From the NCBI GenBank assembly GCA_947499545.1, contig CANMOZ010000001.1, positions 434,001-498,000 of the forward strand: 64,000 nucleotides of DNA. The letters are read 5' to 3'. This DNA comes from an uncultured Saccharospirillaceae bacterium. Its GTDB lineage: Bacteria > Pseudomonadota > Gammaproteobacteria > Pseudomonadales > Oceanobacteraceae. The notes under the pieces were generated by a model that saw nothing but the letters and a program-made list of their open reading frames with translations, had not been told where the DNA came from and searched no databases. A program made the position numbers and the translations under genes. This document shows positions 57,142-64,000 of this stretch, in pieces (position 1 is the first letter of the stretch; every line of letters begins with the position of its first letter).

Positions 57142-58185
57142 ATGAACTTAACGCCTCCCAGTCAGTTATTTATTAGGAACATCGACCAATTTGAATCGGG
57201 CGTGGCACTGATAAATCCACCCAATGATGCGTTGCTACGGCATCCCGCTCCCGCCTTGAAAGCCGTCTATGGGTATGATTTCCGCTTGGAGCAAATGGCA
57301 AAGCCTGAATTACCCATTCGCGTTCAAGCCAGTTTTAATACATCCGCCGAGAACGTTTCACACTTGATACTGTTCTGGCCCAAGGCCAAACAGCAAGGGA
57401 TGATGATGCTTGAGAATTGGCTGGATCTGCTGCAAAGCAATCAGTCGTTATTCCTCATTGGCGAAAATCGCAGTGGCATCAAATCGATCAGCAAACCCCT
57501 GAAAGAGAGAGGCATTCAACTGTCTAAAGTCGACAGTGCACGGCATTGTGTTCTCTATCGCGTTCAATTAGAAAGCGCTGTTCAGCCTTTTGAGTTATCC
57601 GATTGGTACAAAGAGTATCAGATTGCCTACGATGGCTCAGCGCAGGAAGTGAGCGCAAGCAAGTTGAGCATTATGAGCCTTCCTGGTGTGTTCAGTCATG
57701 GTTCCTTAGATTTAGGCACAAGGATTCTTCTTGACTCACTGCCAACGAAAATAAAAGGCAAACGCTTTGCCGATATTGGCTGCGGCTCTGGCATTATTTC
57801 AGCTTACCTGGCTCGCCAATACCCGGAAGCCCAGATGACGGCCAGCGACATTAATGCGTTGGCTTTAGCTTCAACGCAAAAAACAGCAGAGGTAAACCAG
57901 CTCGACAACCTCTCAGCTATGCCCTCTGATGGCTTGAGCGTCTACGAGCGCAGAAGTTTAGACTTAATTATTACTAACCCACCTTTCCACGAAGGGTTGA
58001 ATACAGAATACGAAGTTACCCTGAATTTATTGAGAGAGGCACCCAAGCACTTGGCTATTGGCGGACAGCTTATTCTGGTTGCCAATCAATTCTTAGATTA
58101 CGAATCCACGTTAAAGCAAGGCTTTCGTACCGTGAAGTCTTTAGCAGAAACTCAAGGATTCAAGGTTCTACAAGCCTTCCTGTAA
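57142..58185 (+). CDS. rsmC: 16S rRNA G1207 methyltransferase RsmC
   Basis: The 347-residue protein has the RsmC/RlmG two-domain layout. The N-terminal half is a degenerate methyltransferase copy. The C-terminal catalytic half has SLPGVFSHGSLDLGT, ADIGCGSGIISAYLARQYP (SAM site) and the guanine N2-methyltransferase motif NPPFHEG. It methylates N2 of G1207 in 16S rRNA of the 30S subunit. SLPGVFS points to RsmC rather than RlmG, but the two are close. Confidence 0.9.
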   Translation: MNLTPPSQLFIRNIDQFESGVALINPPNDALLRHPAPALKAVYGYDFRLEQMAKPELPIRVQASFNTSAENVSHLILFWPKAKQQGMMMLENWLDLLQSNQSLFLIGENRSGIKSISKPLKERGIQLSKVDSARHCVLYRVQLESAVQPFELSDWYKEYQIAYDGSAQEVSASKLSIMSLPGVFSHGSLDLGTRILLDSLPTKIKGKRFADIGCGSGIISAYLARQYPEAQMTASDINALALASTQKTAEVNQLDNLSAMPSDGLSVYERRSLDLIITNPPFHEGLNTEYEVTLNLLREAPKHLAIGGQLILVANQFLDYESTLKQGFRTVKSLAETQGFKVLQAFL

Positions 58186-58193
58186 ACCTTTCT

Positions 58194-58237
58194 GAGACTT
58201 TTCAGTCTTAAGTTTTGAACTGGATTTGAAAAGTCTC
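58194..58237 (+). terminator. Inverted repeat after rsmC
   Basis: GAGACTTTTCA at 58194-58204 pairs perfectly with TGAAAAGTCTC at 58227-58237 across a 22-base loop. No T-run follows, so it may be a weak terminator or RNA 3'-end stem. Confidence 0.5.
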
Positions 58238-58321
58238 GAATAACCCCATCAAGGACGACAAACATCCTATATGATGCAAGGCAAGAAATTTTTCATATAG
58301 TGCGGAGTTGAGTAACTCACA

Positions 58322-58783
58322 ATGAACATTGAAATTGAATTTTGGTATTGGATTGTCTTGGGCCTATTACTTATCGGCCTAGAAATGGTTGTCCCAACGT
58401 TTTTTCTACTGTGGATTGGCGTCAGTGCCACCTTGGTCGGTGTTTTGTCAGCACTGACTCATTTAAGTTTCATTGCACAATTGGGTTTGTGGGGTGGGTT
58501 AAGCATCCTGCAATTACTCGCCTGGTTTAAATGGATTCAACCCAAACTCAAAGACAAAACCCAATCAGGCATGACACGAGAAGCCGTTATTGGGATAGAA
58601 GGCTTAGTATTGTCTTTCAACAATGACACCCAACAAGGCCGAATCCGTTTCACCGTTCCTATCGCGGGTAATGATGAGTGGCACATACGTTCAAACGATG
58701 TTTTAGAAAAAGGCGATCGAGCCCAAGTCATCGACTTTAGTGGCAATGACTTGCTTGTCAAAAAGTCACAACCAAAGCATTAA
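58322..58783 (+). CDS. NfeD-family membrane protein (YbbJ-like)
   Basis: The 153-residue protein has two to three N-terminal hydrophobic segments (WYWIVLGLLLIGLEMVVPTFFLL and those following). A C-terminal OB-fold domain (VIGIEGLVLSFN to VIDFSGNDLLVKK) follows. This is the short NfeD type paired with SPFH proteins. The gene for a stomatin-like protein follows after 36 bases, the conserved NfeD-SPFH pair that forms membrane microdomains. A direct function beyond scaffolding is not established. Confidence 0.9.
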   Translation: MNIEIEFWYWIVLGLLLIGLEMVVPTFFLLWIGVSATLVGVLSALTHLSFIAQLGLWGGLSILQLLAWFKWIQPKLKDKTQSGMTREAVIGIEGLVLSFNNDTQQGRIRFTVPIAGNDEWHIRSNDVLEKGDRAQVIDFSGNDLLVKKSQPKH

Positions 58784-58819
58784 ATTCATCCAATTAATCT
58801 TATATTTTAAGGAGTCCCT

Positions 58820-59671
58820 ATGGGTTCGCTAACAACGATGATCGTCCTCACGGTGATCATCTTAACCACCATTTCATTAGCCGTCCGAATTGTTCCTCAG
58901 GGACAAAAATTTGTCATTCAACGCCTAGGTAAATTCCATTCCACATTAACGCCCGGCCTGAATATGTTAATTCCCTACGTTGACCAAGTCGCTTACAAGT
59001 TATCAACGAAAGACATTGTTCTGGATATTCCATCACAAGAAGTCATCACTCACGACAATGCTGTCATCATCGCCAACGCCGTTGCGTACATCAATATTGT
59101 TTCTCCCGAAGAAGCCGTTTATGGTGTTGAAGATTATGAAATTGCTATACGCAATCTGATTCAAACGTCATTGAGATCCATCATTGGTGAAATGAGTCTA
59201 GACGATGCCCTTTCCTCTCGTAATTTCATCAAAGCCAAATTAAAAGAAGACATTTCAGATGACATTGCAGGCTGGGGTATTATTCTTAAAACCGTTGAAA
59301 TTCAAGACATCAAACCCTCTATCACCATGCAGCAAGCCATGGAAGAGCAAGCCGCTGCTGAACGTGAACGTCGTGCAGCCGTAACCAAAGCAGAAGGTGA
59401 AAAACAGGCTGCCATTCTAGAAGCCGATGGTCGCTTGGAAGCCTCGAAACGTGATGCGCAAGCCCAAATTGAATTAGCGAAAGGTCAAAGCCAAGCCATA
59501 CATCAAGTGACACAAGTGTTAAGCGATAAAGGCGAGTTACCTGTTTTGTACTTGCTGGGTGATAAATACGTCGATTCCATTGAGAAGATGGCTAGCTCCG
59601 ATAATGCCAAAACGGTTGTATTGCCAGCTGACTTGCTCGCAACAGTTAAAGGCATGCTCAGCAAAACCTAA
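58820..59671 (+). CDS. SPFH/stomatin-family protein, QmcA-like
   Basis: The 283-residue protein has an N-terminal membrane helix, then the SPFH/band-7 domain. It shows VPQGQKFVIQRLGKFHSTLTPG, the conserved segment RNLIQTSLRSIIGEMSLDDALSSR, and the coiled-coil MEEQAAAERERRAAVTKAEGEKQA. It oligomerises at the inner membrane, often guarding proteases such as FtsH in the wider family. AAGGAG precedes the ATG. It forms an operon with the NfeD gene. Confidence 0.93.
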   Translation: MGSLTTMIVLTVIILTTISLAVRIVPQGQKFVIQRLGKFHSTLTPGLNMLIPYVDQVAYKLSTKDIVLDIPSQEVITHDNAVIIANAVAYINIVSPEEAVYGVEDYEIAIRNLIQTSLRSIIGEMSLDDALSSRNFIKAKLKEDISDDIAGWGIILKTVEIQDIKPSITMQQAMEEQAAAERERRAAVTKAEGEKQAAILEADGRLEASKRDAQAQIELAKGQSQAIHQVTQVLSDKGELPVLYLLGDKYVDSIEKMASSDNAKTVVLPADLLATVKGMLSKT

Positions 59672-59693
59672 TCGACTACTACCGGCTTTGTTA

Positions 59694-59732
59694 TTCCCTT
59701 AGCGACGTTCAATTTTGATTTCGCTAAGGGAA
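59694..59732. terminator. Bidirectional terminator hairpin
   Basis: TTCCCTTAGCGA at 59694-59705 pairs perfectly over 12 bases with TCGCTAAGGGAA at 59721-59732. It lies between the convergent stomatin-like gene and a small secreted-protein gene. Confidence 0.7.
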
Positions 59733-59809
59733 GCGATGCGTCTGCAAACCCTCTTCTTTCAACATCCAACTCTTAAACCATAGATGTAACGTCGTCTTGA
59801 TATGCATCG

Positions 59810-60277
59810 TTATTGCAGACAATTCCCTCGGTAATAACCAAATCGACTTGCTCCCCGATAAAATGCTGTCAACTCAACGTCATTGTTCCCATAGTTTGGA
59901 TGGTCACCCGGCAAAAAGTGTTTAGACATATACCCTTCAAGCAAGCAAAGCCTGTCATGCGGAAGAAGCAACCGGAATAAATACCAGCGGCTTGATGCTG
60001 AATCTGCTGGTTGTGCTGCAAACCCCTGAGGACATTTGAGTTTCGTTATTTCGGTTACGTTCATGCTAAAAAATTGCAGCGTATAATGCTCATCAACAGC
60101 AAGTCTTTGCCACTGTCCATTCACATGAACAATTTCTCCTTCATTATCGTATAACCAATGCCAAAGGCCGGAGTCTTGTTGACTAACGCAATATACAAAG
60201 GTTGTATCGGCCCACGAATAAATCGGCAAGACAGTAAGGATACAGACCCCAAAAGCTCTTATTGTATTGAATTTCAT
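59810..60277 (-). CDS. Hypothetical secreted protein
   Basis: I do not recognise the family. The 155-residue product has a signal peptide (AFGVCILTVLPIYSWA). The mature domain is rich in aromatic residues, with four Cys (FVYC, LKC, RLC, GNC) that could form two disulfides. Segments such as RWYLFRLLLPHDRLCLLEGY look like beta-strands. Its neighbour on the same strand is a second small exported Cys-containing protein. No catalytic motif was seen; periplasmic or secreted location is likely. Confidence 0.65.
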   Translation of the reverse strand: MKFNTIRAFGVCILTVLPIYSWADTTFVYCVSQQDSGLWHWLYDNEGEIVHVNGQWQRLAVDEHYTLQFFSMNVTEITKLKCPQGFAAQPADSASSRWYLFRLLLPHDRLCLLEGYMSKHFLPGDHPNYGNNDVELTAFYRGASRFGYYRGNCLQ

Positions 60278-60388
60278 CTACAGGTTTACATCGACTGAAT
60301 TTAGAAGGCGGTCACGTCGAATTTCGGTTAATAACCGTTACTCAGGACCCACCTTGTTCAAGAAGGGTCCGAACACATTAGAGAGTGC

Positions 60389-60739
60389 TCAACTGGTTGC
60401 TGACCTATTATGAGAATCGCAACCTCGTTCTCTGCACACCCGATTGCTTTCATGACGACCAGCCATGATGGCGAAGTGAAAAAAGGCGAGGTCTTGGCTT
60501 CGATGATGCGCACAAACACCTGTCTTCACCCCCTGCGAGCCGCACTGCTTCAGATACCTTTTAATGATATCTTCAATACGAGGCCGGTAATCAATACCCG
60601 CTGACAAAAACTGGGTGGCGCATTCTGTAATGGATTCAGAACTCAGCAGGCAATCTTCCTCGAAGGTCATTTGCCCATTATTGAGCGGCGCAGTGCTCAG
60701 TGAAGCCATAAGAATTAAACTAGGGGTGATCATAATCAT
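60389..60739 (-). CDS. Hypothetical small exported Cys-rich protein
   Basis: The 116-residue product starts with a short hydrophobic signal-like segment (ITPSLILMASLST). The mature part has six cysteines (ED-C, TE-C, KQC, GVC, RVC, RGC), enough for three disulfide bonds. No family is recognised. The ATG at 60739 has only a weak AGAG upstream, and other nearby starts are possible. The next gene (155 residues, also exported) follows by 111 bases. The coding assignment itself is moderately certain. Confidence 0.5.
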   Translation of the reverse strand: MIMITPSLILMASLSTAPLNNGQMTFEEDCLLSSESITECATQFLSAGIDYRPRIEDIIKRYLKQCGSQGVKTGVCAHHRSQDLAFFHFAIMAGRHESNRVCRERGCDSHNRSATS

Positions 60740-60897
60740 ACTCTGTGTGGGTTATTGTTAGAGTGAGCGATTAAGGGCTCCAGAGTATTATCTCAAACCT
60801 TTAGGCCTATATTGACTAGCCTACCGGCTAGTTCAGTCTAAGAAAATTTTATTCAATGAAGCACAATCAATGGAGAGCTGGACAAAAGTCAGCTCTC

Positions 60898-60928
60898 AAA
60901 AAAAAGGCGCCGAGGGCGCCTTTTTTTT
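60898..60928. terminator. Strong rho-independent terminator
   Basis: GGCGCC at 60906-60911 and 60915-60920 form a perfect GC stem with a 3-base loop. An A-run precedes it and eight T residues follow (60921-60928). It functions on either strand and ends the small gene at 60940. Confidence 0.9.
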
Positions 60929-60939
60929 GATGATCATTT

Positions 60940-61224
60940 CTACTTCGTCTCATCCTGAGGAGGGCGTTTATGCAGGAAGCTCTTACAGCGGGTCGTGACT
61001 TGAGTTGTAATATCTTTCAACTCCATCCAGGCCTCTTCGCTTAGCTCCATAAAACTTTCACGTTTTATATCATCGCCCTTAATGTAGGGATCTAGGGTCT
61101 CTATGATCTCATGTTGAGCTTCCTGGTTCATTGCATCTAGCTGTTCTTCTAAATGACTCAGCATACGACGTAATGCTTTAACCCTGCTCTTTAATTCTTG
61201 ACGCTTTACTTCATCCACACTCAT
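60940..61224 (-). CDS. Hypothetical helical protein
   Basis: The 94-residue charged protein is predicted helical, with a coiled-coil stretch (VKALRRMLSHLEEQLDAMNQEAQ). No domain is recognised. It starts ATG at 61224 with GGGGATT upstream and lies 41 bases downstream of the Na/Pi transporter stop on the same strand, so it may be cotranscribed. It has no signal peptide. A regulator of the transporter is a guess from linkage only. Confidence 0.6.
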   Translation of the reverse strand: MSVDEVKRQELKSRVKALRRMLSHLEEQLDAMNQEAQHEIIETLDPYIKGDDIKRESFMELSEEAWMELKDITTQVTTRCKSFLHKRPPQDETK

Positions 61225-61265
61225 TGGCTAATCCCCTTGGTCAAACAGCACTCTTCAAACAGCAA

Positions 61266-62435
61266 TCACAGTGTTGAAGATACGAACAAGCAAAGTCCTG
61301 GCACGCCAAAGAAAACAACGAACACGTATAGGGCTGCCAAAGTATGCTTTTCACTAGCAAAGTTAGCCAATTTTTGTGCCAATTTTAGGGGGATTTCTCT
61401 TAAAGGTGATCCAAAGATGACCGCAACACCCAGAAGATTGTACAACAGGTGAACAAGTGCGATTTGCAATGACAATACAGCCCCAGGTCCAGTGACTGCA
61501 GTCGATGCCAAGAGAGCCGTAATGGTGGTACCGATATTCGCACCCAAAGTGAAGGGGTAGATGTCTCTTGGCTTAAATACACCAGAACCTGCCAAAGGAA
61601 CGGCCAGGCTGGTCGTTGTTGATGAGGACTGAACCAGTACAGTAACAATTGCGCCTGATGTGATACCCGAAACAGGGCCTCTACCAATGGCAGCGTGTAA
61701 GATCTTCTTCGCACGGCCAACCATTGCGCGTTTCAATAAGCGACCAATCATTGTGATAGAAGCGAAGATCATTGCAACGCCCAGCAAAATCATCACAACA
61801 GCAGCAAAGGTTTCAGGGAAAACCGTACTGAGCGCACCTTTCATCTCACCAATCACAGGCTTGGTGATGGGCTTAATGAAGTTAAAGCTCTTAACGCTTA
61901 GAGAGTCACCACCGACCAGCAAACCCGCCAAGTAATGACTGGCTTTCTCTAAGAAACCAAACATCAACTCGAGTGGCAAGAAGATCATGACACACATTAG
62001 ATTGAAAAAGTCATGAACGGTAGCCGCAGAAAAAGCGCGCTTGAATTCGTTCTTGTCTCGAATATGACCCAAACTCACGAGAGTATTGGTGATGGTTGTA
62101 CCAATATTGGCGCCCATCACCATAGGGATGGCAGACTCAATCGGTAATCCACCCGCGACAAGGCCAACAATGACGGAGGTCACGGTCGATGAAGATTGCA
62201 CAAGAGCAGTGGCTAAGACGCCGATTAGAAGGCCAAGAAAAGGGTTGGTCGCAAAAGCAAAGAGTTCGGCAGCGCCTTCGGCTCCACCTGATACCCATTT
62301 GAAGCCTGCTCCTACCGTCCCAACAGACAACAAAATCAAATACGTAAAGAAGGCTACCCCAATCCAGGTTACCCAGGGGCTCGTTTTACTACTTGTTGGA
62401 GCCGCGACTACGAGGCTCTCAGCAGAAGAGGTCAT
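61266..62435 (-). CDS. Na/Pi cotransporter family protein
   Basis: The 389-residue protein has eight or more membrane segments and the duplicated QSSS motif of type II Na/phosphate transporters. QSSSTVTSVIVG lies in the first repeat and QSSSTTTSLAVPLAG in the second, each with a GANIGTTIT partner. Phosphate import coupled to Na+ is the family role. I chose the ATG at 62435 because AAGGTG precedes it; openings at 62480 and 62609 lack a ribosome-binding site. The C-terminal PhoU-like domain seen in some relatives is absent. Confidence 0.88.
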   Translation of the reverse strand: MTSSAESLVVAAPTSSKTSPWVTWIGVAFFTYLILLSVGTVGAGFKWVSGGAEGAAELFAFATNPFLGLLIGVLATALVQSSSTVTSVIVGLVAGGLPIESAIPMVMGANIGTTITNTLVSLGHIRDKNEFKRAFSAATVHDFFNLMCVMIFLPLELMFGFLEKASHYLAGLLVGGDSLSVKSFNFIKPITKPVIGEMKGALSTVFPETFAAVVMILLGVAMIFASITMIGRLLKRAMVGRAKKILHAAIGRGPVSGITSGAIVTVLVQSSSTTTSLAVPLAGSGVFKPRDIYPFTLGANIGTTITALLASTAVTGPGAVLSLQIALVHLLYNLLGVAVIFGSPLREIPLKLAQKLANFASEKHTLAALYVFVVFFGVPGLCLFVSSTL

Positions 62436-62726
62436 ACCTACACCTTGCTCTATTATGCTGAGGGCATTGTATGTAGCCATTATTACAGTTTTGTGAACTT
62501 TTACCGGCTTTCGGTAAGCATCCCATTTATCTTGATATAGAGCATGAAAGAGTGTCTCTGCATTGTCCCTACCGAAGGCAATAAACCCAATAAAAACAAT
62601 GGTATACAAGATTGTTTTTACTTACTGACAATCACCAAAAAGGCCTTAAAGCCTTTAGAAATAATTGACTATTTTAGGGCTCTTTGATCCCTTTCTGTTA
62701 ATAAAACTCACGACCAGGGTTACTTT

Positions 62727-63644
62727 ATGATCAAACCGACTGACCCACCCTCCGCTATTAGGCCTCGCTTGGAAGCTAGCCCCTACTATAGGGAACAAAA
62801 ACAAAGGCTTTCTAAAGCACAGCAAGCGCCCGCAAAATTGTCACTTTTAAAATTCAGCTTGACCACATTGCAACACTGGGTGAAGCAGTATAAATCTCGA
62901 GGGCTTGGAAGAAAAACTCACCCTACCCACTCAGCCCCTCCTAGCTCCCTTGCGTTTCAGGGCATGATCACACCCGACAACCTTAAAACCGTACATCGCC
63001 AGTTACGAGTCCTAAAGTCAGGCAGTACCCCTCAACTTGGGAATTTAAGATTTGAACGGCTCCCAGACAAACTGCAATCAACCCCAGATTTTGTTGATTT
63101 TATTGGAAGCTGTCGTCGTGATATTTCACTACTGGCCACAACCCCAAGTGGAGAAAAACTGATTCATTCCATTAACCGACAAACAAGCGGCGAAGTTGTG
63201 CTCCAACCCTGTGTGGAAAATACCCCTGTTGCTGAATCATGCGCAGCCGTATCCCCTAAAAAGAAGCGATCCAATGGGGCTTTTGACGCAAAAATACACC
63301 ACCAAACTCGTCTGACCCAATGGACGACAGACCCATCAGGCCCAAACTGTTTTGAAGGTGTCGGGATCAATAGCGGTATCGCTCTAGGGCATGAACTGAT
63401 TCATGCTGCACATTATGTGAATGGGGAAGTCTCGAAAAAAGAAAGGTGCTTAGCTGAAGAATCGCTTGTCGCGTTGAAGGAAGAAGCGAGGGTCATTGGT
63501 AGCCTGGAAGCCAAAGAACGCCATCTGATTCCAACCGAAAATCAACTGAGAAAAGACTTTAATCAACTGTATAGGTTCAGCAAAACGGGCATTCAGCCAA
63601 GAGCCCACTACGACGGACTCTTATTAACAGACATAAAAGGATGA
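62727..63644 (+). CDS. M91-family zinc metalloprotease, candidate type III effector
   Basis: The 305-residue protein has a zinc-binding HELIH (residues 222-226) in GIALGHELIHAAHYVNGEV. It is followed by LKEEARVIGSLEAKERHLIPTEN-like sequence with the third-ligand Glu region and TENQLR. This is the peptidase M91 pattern of NleD and HopH1, type III effectors that cleave host MAP kinases. There is no signal peptide and the first ~70 residues are basic and disordered, as in translocated effectors. It is monocistronic with an ATG at 62727, and no chaperone gene is adjacent. Host targets are unknown. Confidence 0.82.
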   Translation: MIKPTDPPSAIRPRLEASPYYREQKQRLSKAQQAPAKLSLLKFSLTTLQHWVKQYKSRGLGRKTHPTHSAPPSSLAFQGMITPDNLKTVHRQLRVLKSGSTPQLGNLRFERLPDKLQSTPDFVDFIGSCRRDISLLATTPSGEKLIHSINRQTSGEVVLQPCVENTPVAESCAAVSPKKKRSNGAFDAKIHHQTRLTQWTTDPSGPNCFEGVGINSGIALGHELIHAAHYVNGEVSKKERCLAEESLVALKEEARVIGSLEAKERHLIPTENQLRKDFNQLYRFSKTGIQPRAHYDGLLLTDIKG

Positions 63645-63716
63645 AACTGAGAATGACTGGCTCAGGTCGTTTTACATCTGAGTCGCTATAAACTCATTTC
63701 AACCATAAAACTCATG

Positions 63717-64000
63717 TTAAATGAAACGGTTGATGCCGATGCTTGCTAACATCAAAAGCCCGCCAGCAACGCCGCCTGCCAACAGATCATCCGCCATAAT
63801 ACCGAGGCCACCCGATAGGCGTTTATCCAACCAACCAATAGGGCCTGGCTTGGCAATATCAAATAAACGAAAGGCGGCCAAGGCTGCTAGCCACCATACC
63901 CAATGAGCAGGCACAAGACTCATGCATAACCACATGCCAACCCACTCATCCCATACGATACCTGGATGGTCCTTAACCCCTAAGCGCTGTGCACTTAAAC
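63717..64000 (-). CDS. pgpA: Phosphatidylglycerophosphatase A, partial (N-terminus beyond window)
   Basis: The reverse-strand frame runs from the right edge to a stop at 63717-63719, so the start lies outside. The visible part shows the PgpA motif HPGIVWDEWVGMW, then AAFRLFDIAKPGPIGWLD and GGLGIMADDLLAGGVAG, all with the conserved acidic residues. It dephosphorylates phosphatidylglycerol phosphate at the inner membrane in the last step of phosphatidylglycerol synthesis. Confidence 0.93.
   Translation of the reverse strand, partial: LSAQRLGVKDHPGIVWDEWVGMWLCMSLVPAHWVWWLAALAAFRLFDIAKPGPIGWLDKRLSGGLGIMADDLLAGGVAGGLLMLASIGINRFI

Overview
The window is a contiguous piece of a gammaproteobacterial chromosome, probably from a marine or host-associated bacterium near the Oceanospirillales/Pseudomonas branch. 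The main evidence is gene order. uvrA lies next to a YajR-type MFS gene and ssb. bioB-F-H-C-D is divergent from comF, as in pseudomonads. rnr is followed by rlmB, and nnr is divergent from queG. Sodium-type PomAB stators are also present. No tRNA, rRNA, insertion sequence, prophage or CRISPR array was seen. The window opens inside nnr and closes inside pgpA.

Layout: 1-4000 nnr (partial), queG, an HNH-like protein and a lipoprotein. 4000-10000 uvrA, a VpsT/CsgD-like regulator with a c-di-GMP motif, yajR-like MFS and ssb. 10000-13000 a GNAT-like protein, a secreted FG-GAP repeat protein and a LuxI-family autoinducer synthase. 13000-17000 a minimal MscS-like channel, a PfkB kinase and a DmdC-like acyl-CoA dehydrogenase. 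17000-21000 a coupled operon of a SelD-like protein, a TSUP permease and a NifS-like enzyme. 21000-29100 a sugar porter, then a minus-strand block of xseB-ispA-dxs-mrcB and a TPR lipoprotein. 29200-35000 pomA-pomB-PilZ, then rnr-rlmB. 35000-42700 a type III chaperone/effector pair, a Na+/H+ antiporter, an outer-membrane protein, a sphingomyelinase and small conserved genes. 42700-48300 the biotin operon and comF. 48400-55700 an ExoY/edema-factor-like cyclase toxin, a GDPD-FAD oxidase fusion and a two-gene AT-rich glycosyltransferase island. 56000-64000 srkA, rsmC, nfeD-qmcA, small secreted proteins, an Na/Pi transporter, an M91 metalloprotease effector and pgpA (partial).

Housekeeping genes alternate with small accessory islands that together suggest a host-interacting lifestyle. 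Three separate loci look like type III effectors: a candidate carboxylate-amine-ligase-like protein with its own chaperone, a class II nucleotidyl cyclase and an NleD/HopH1-type protease. A secreted sphingomyelinase C and a quorum-signal synthase add to this. The secretion apparatus itself is not in the window. A second theme is c-di-GMP: a VpsT-like regulator with WFSR at residues 131-134, and a PilZ protein in the stator operon.

The most unusual items are four. The selD-TSUP-nifS operon encodes a SelD whose catalytic Cys position is Asp. The chaperone/effector pair has ligase-like motifs. The ExoY-like toxin retains every catalytic residue I could align. The rnr gene appears to begin with a non-canonical ATA codon. 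All family assignments come from reading motifs; no database search was run.
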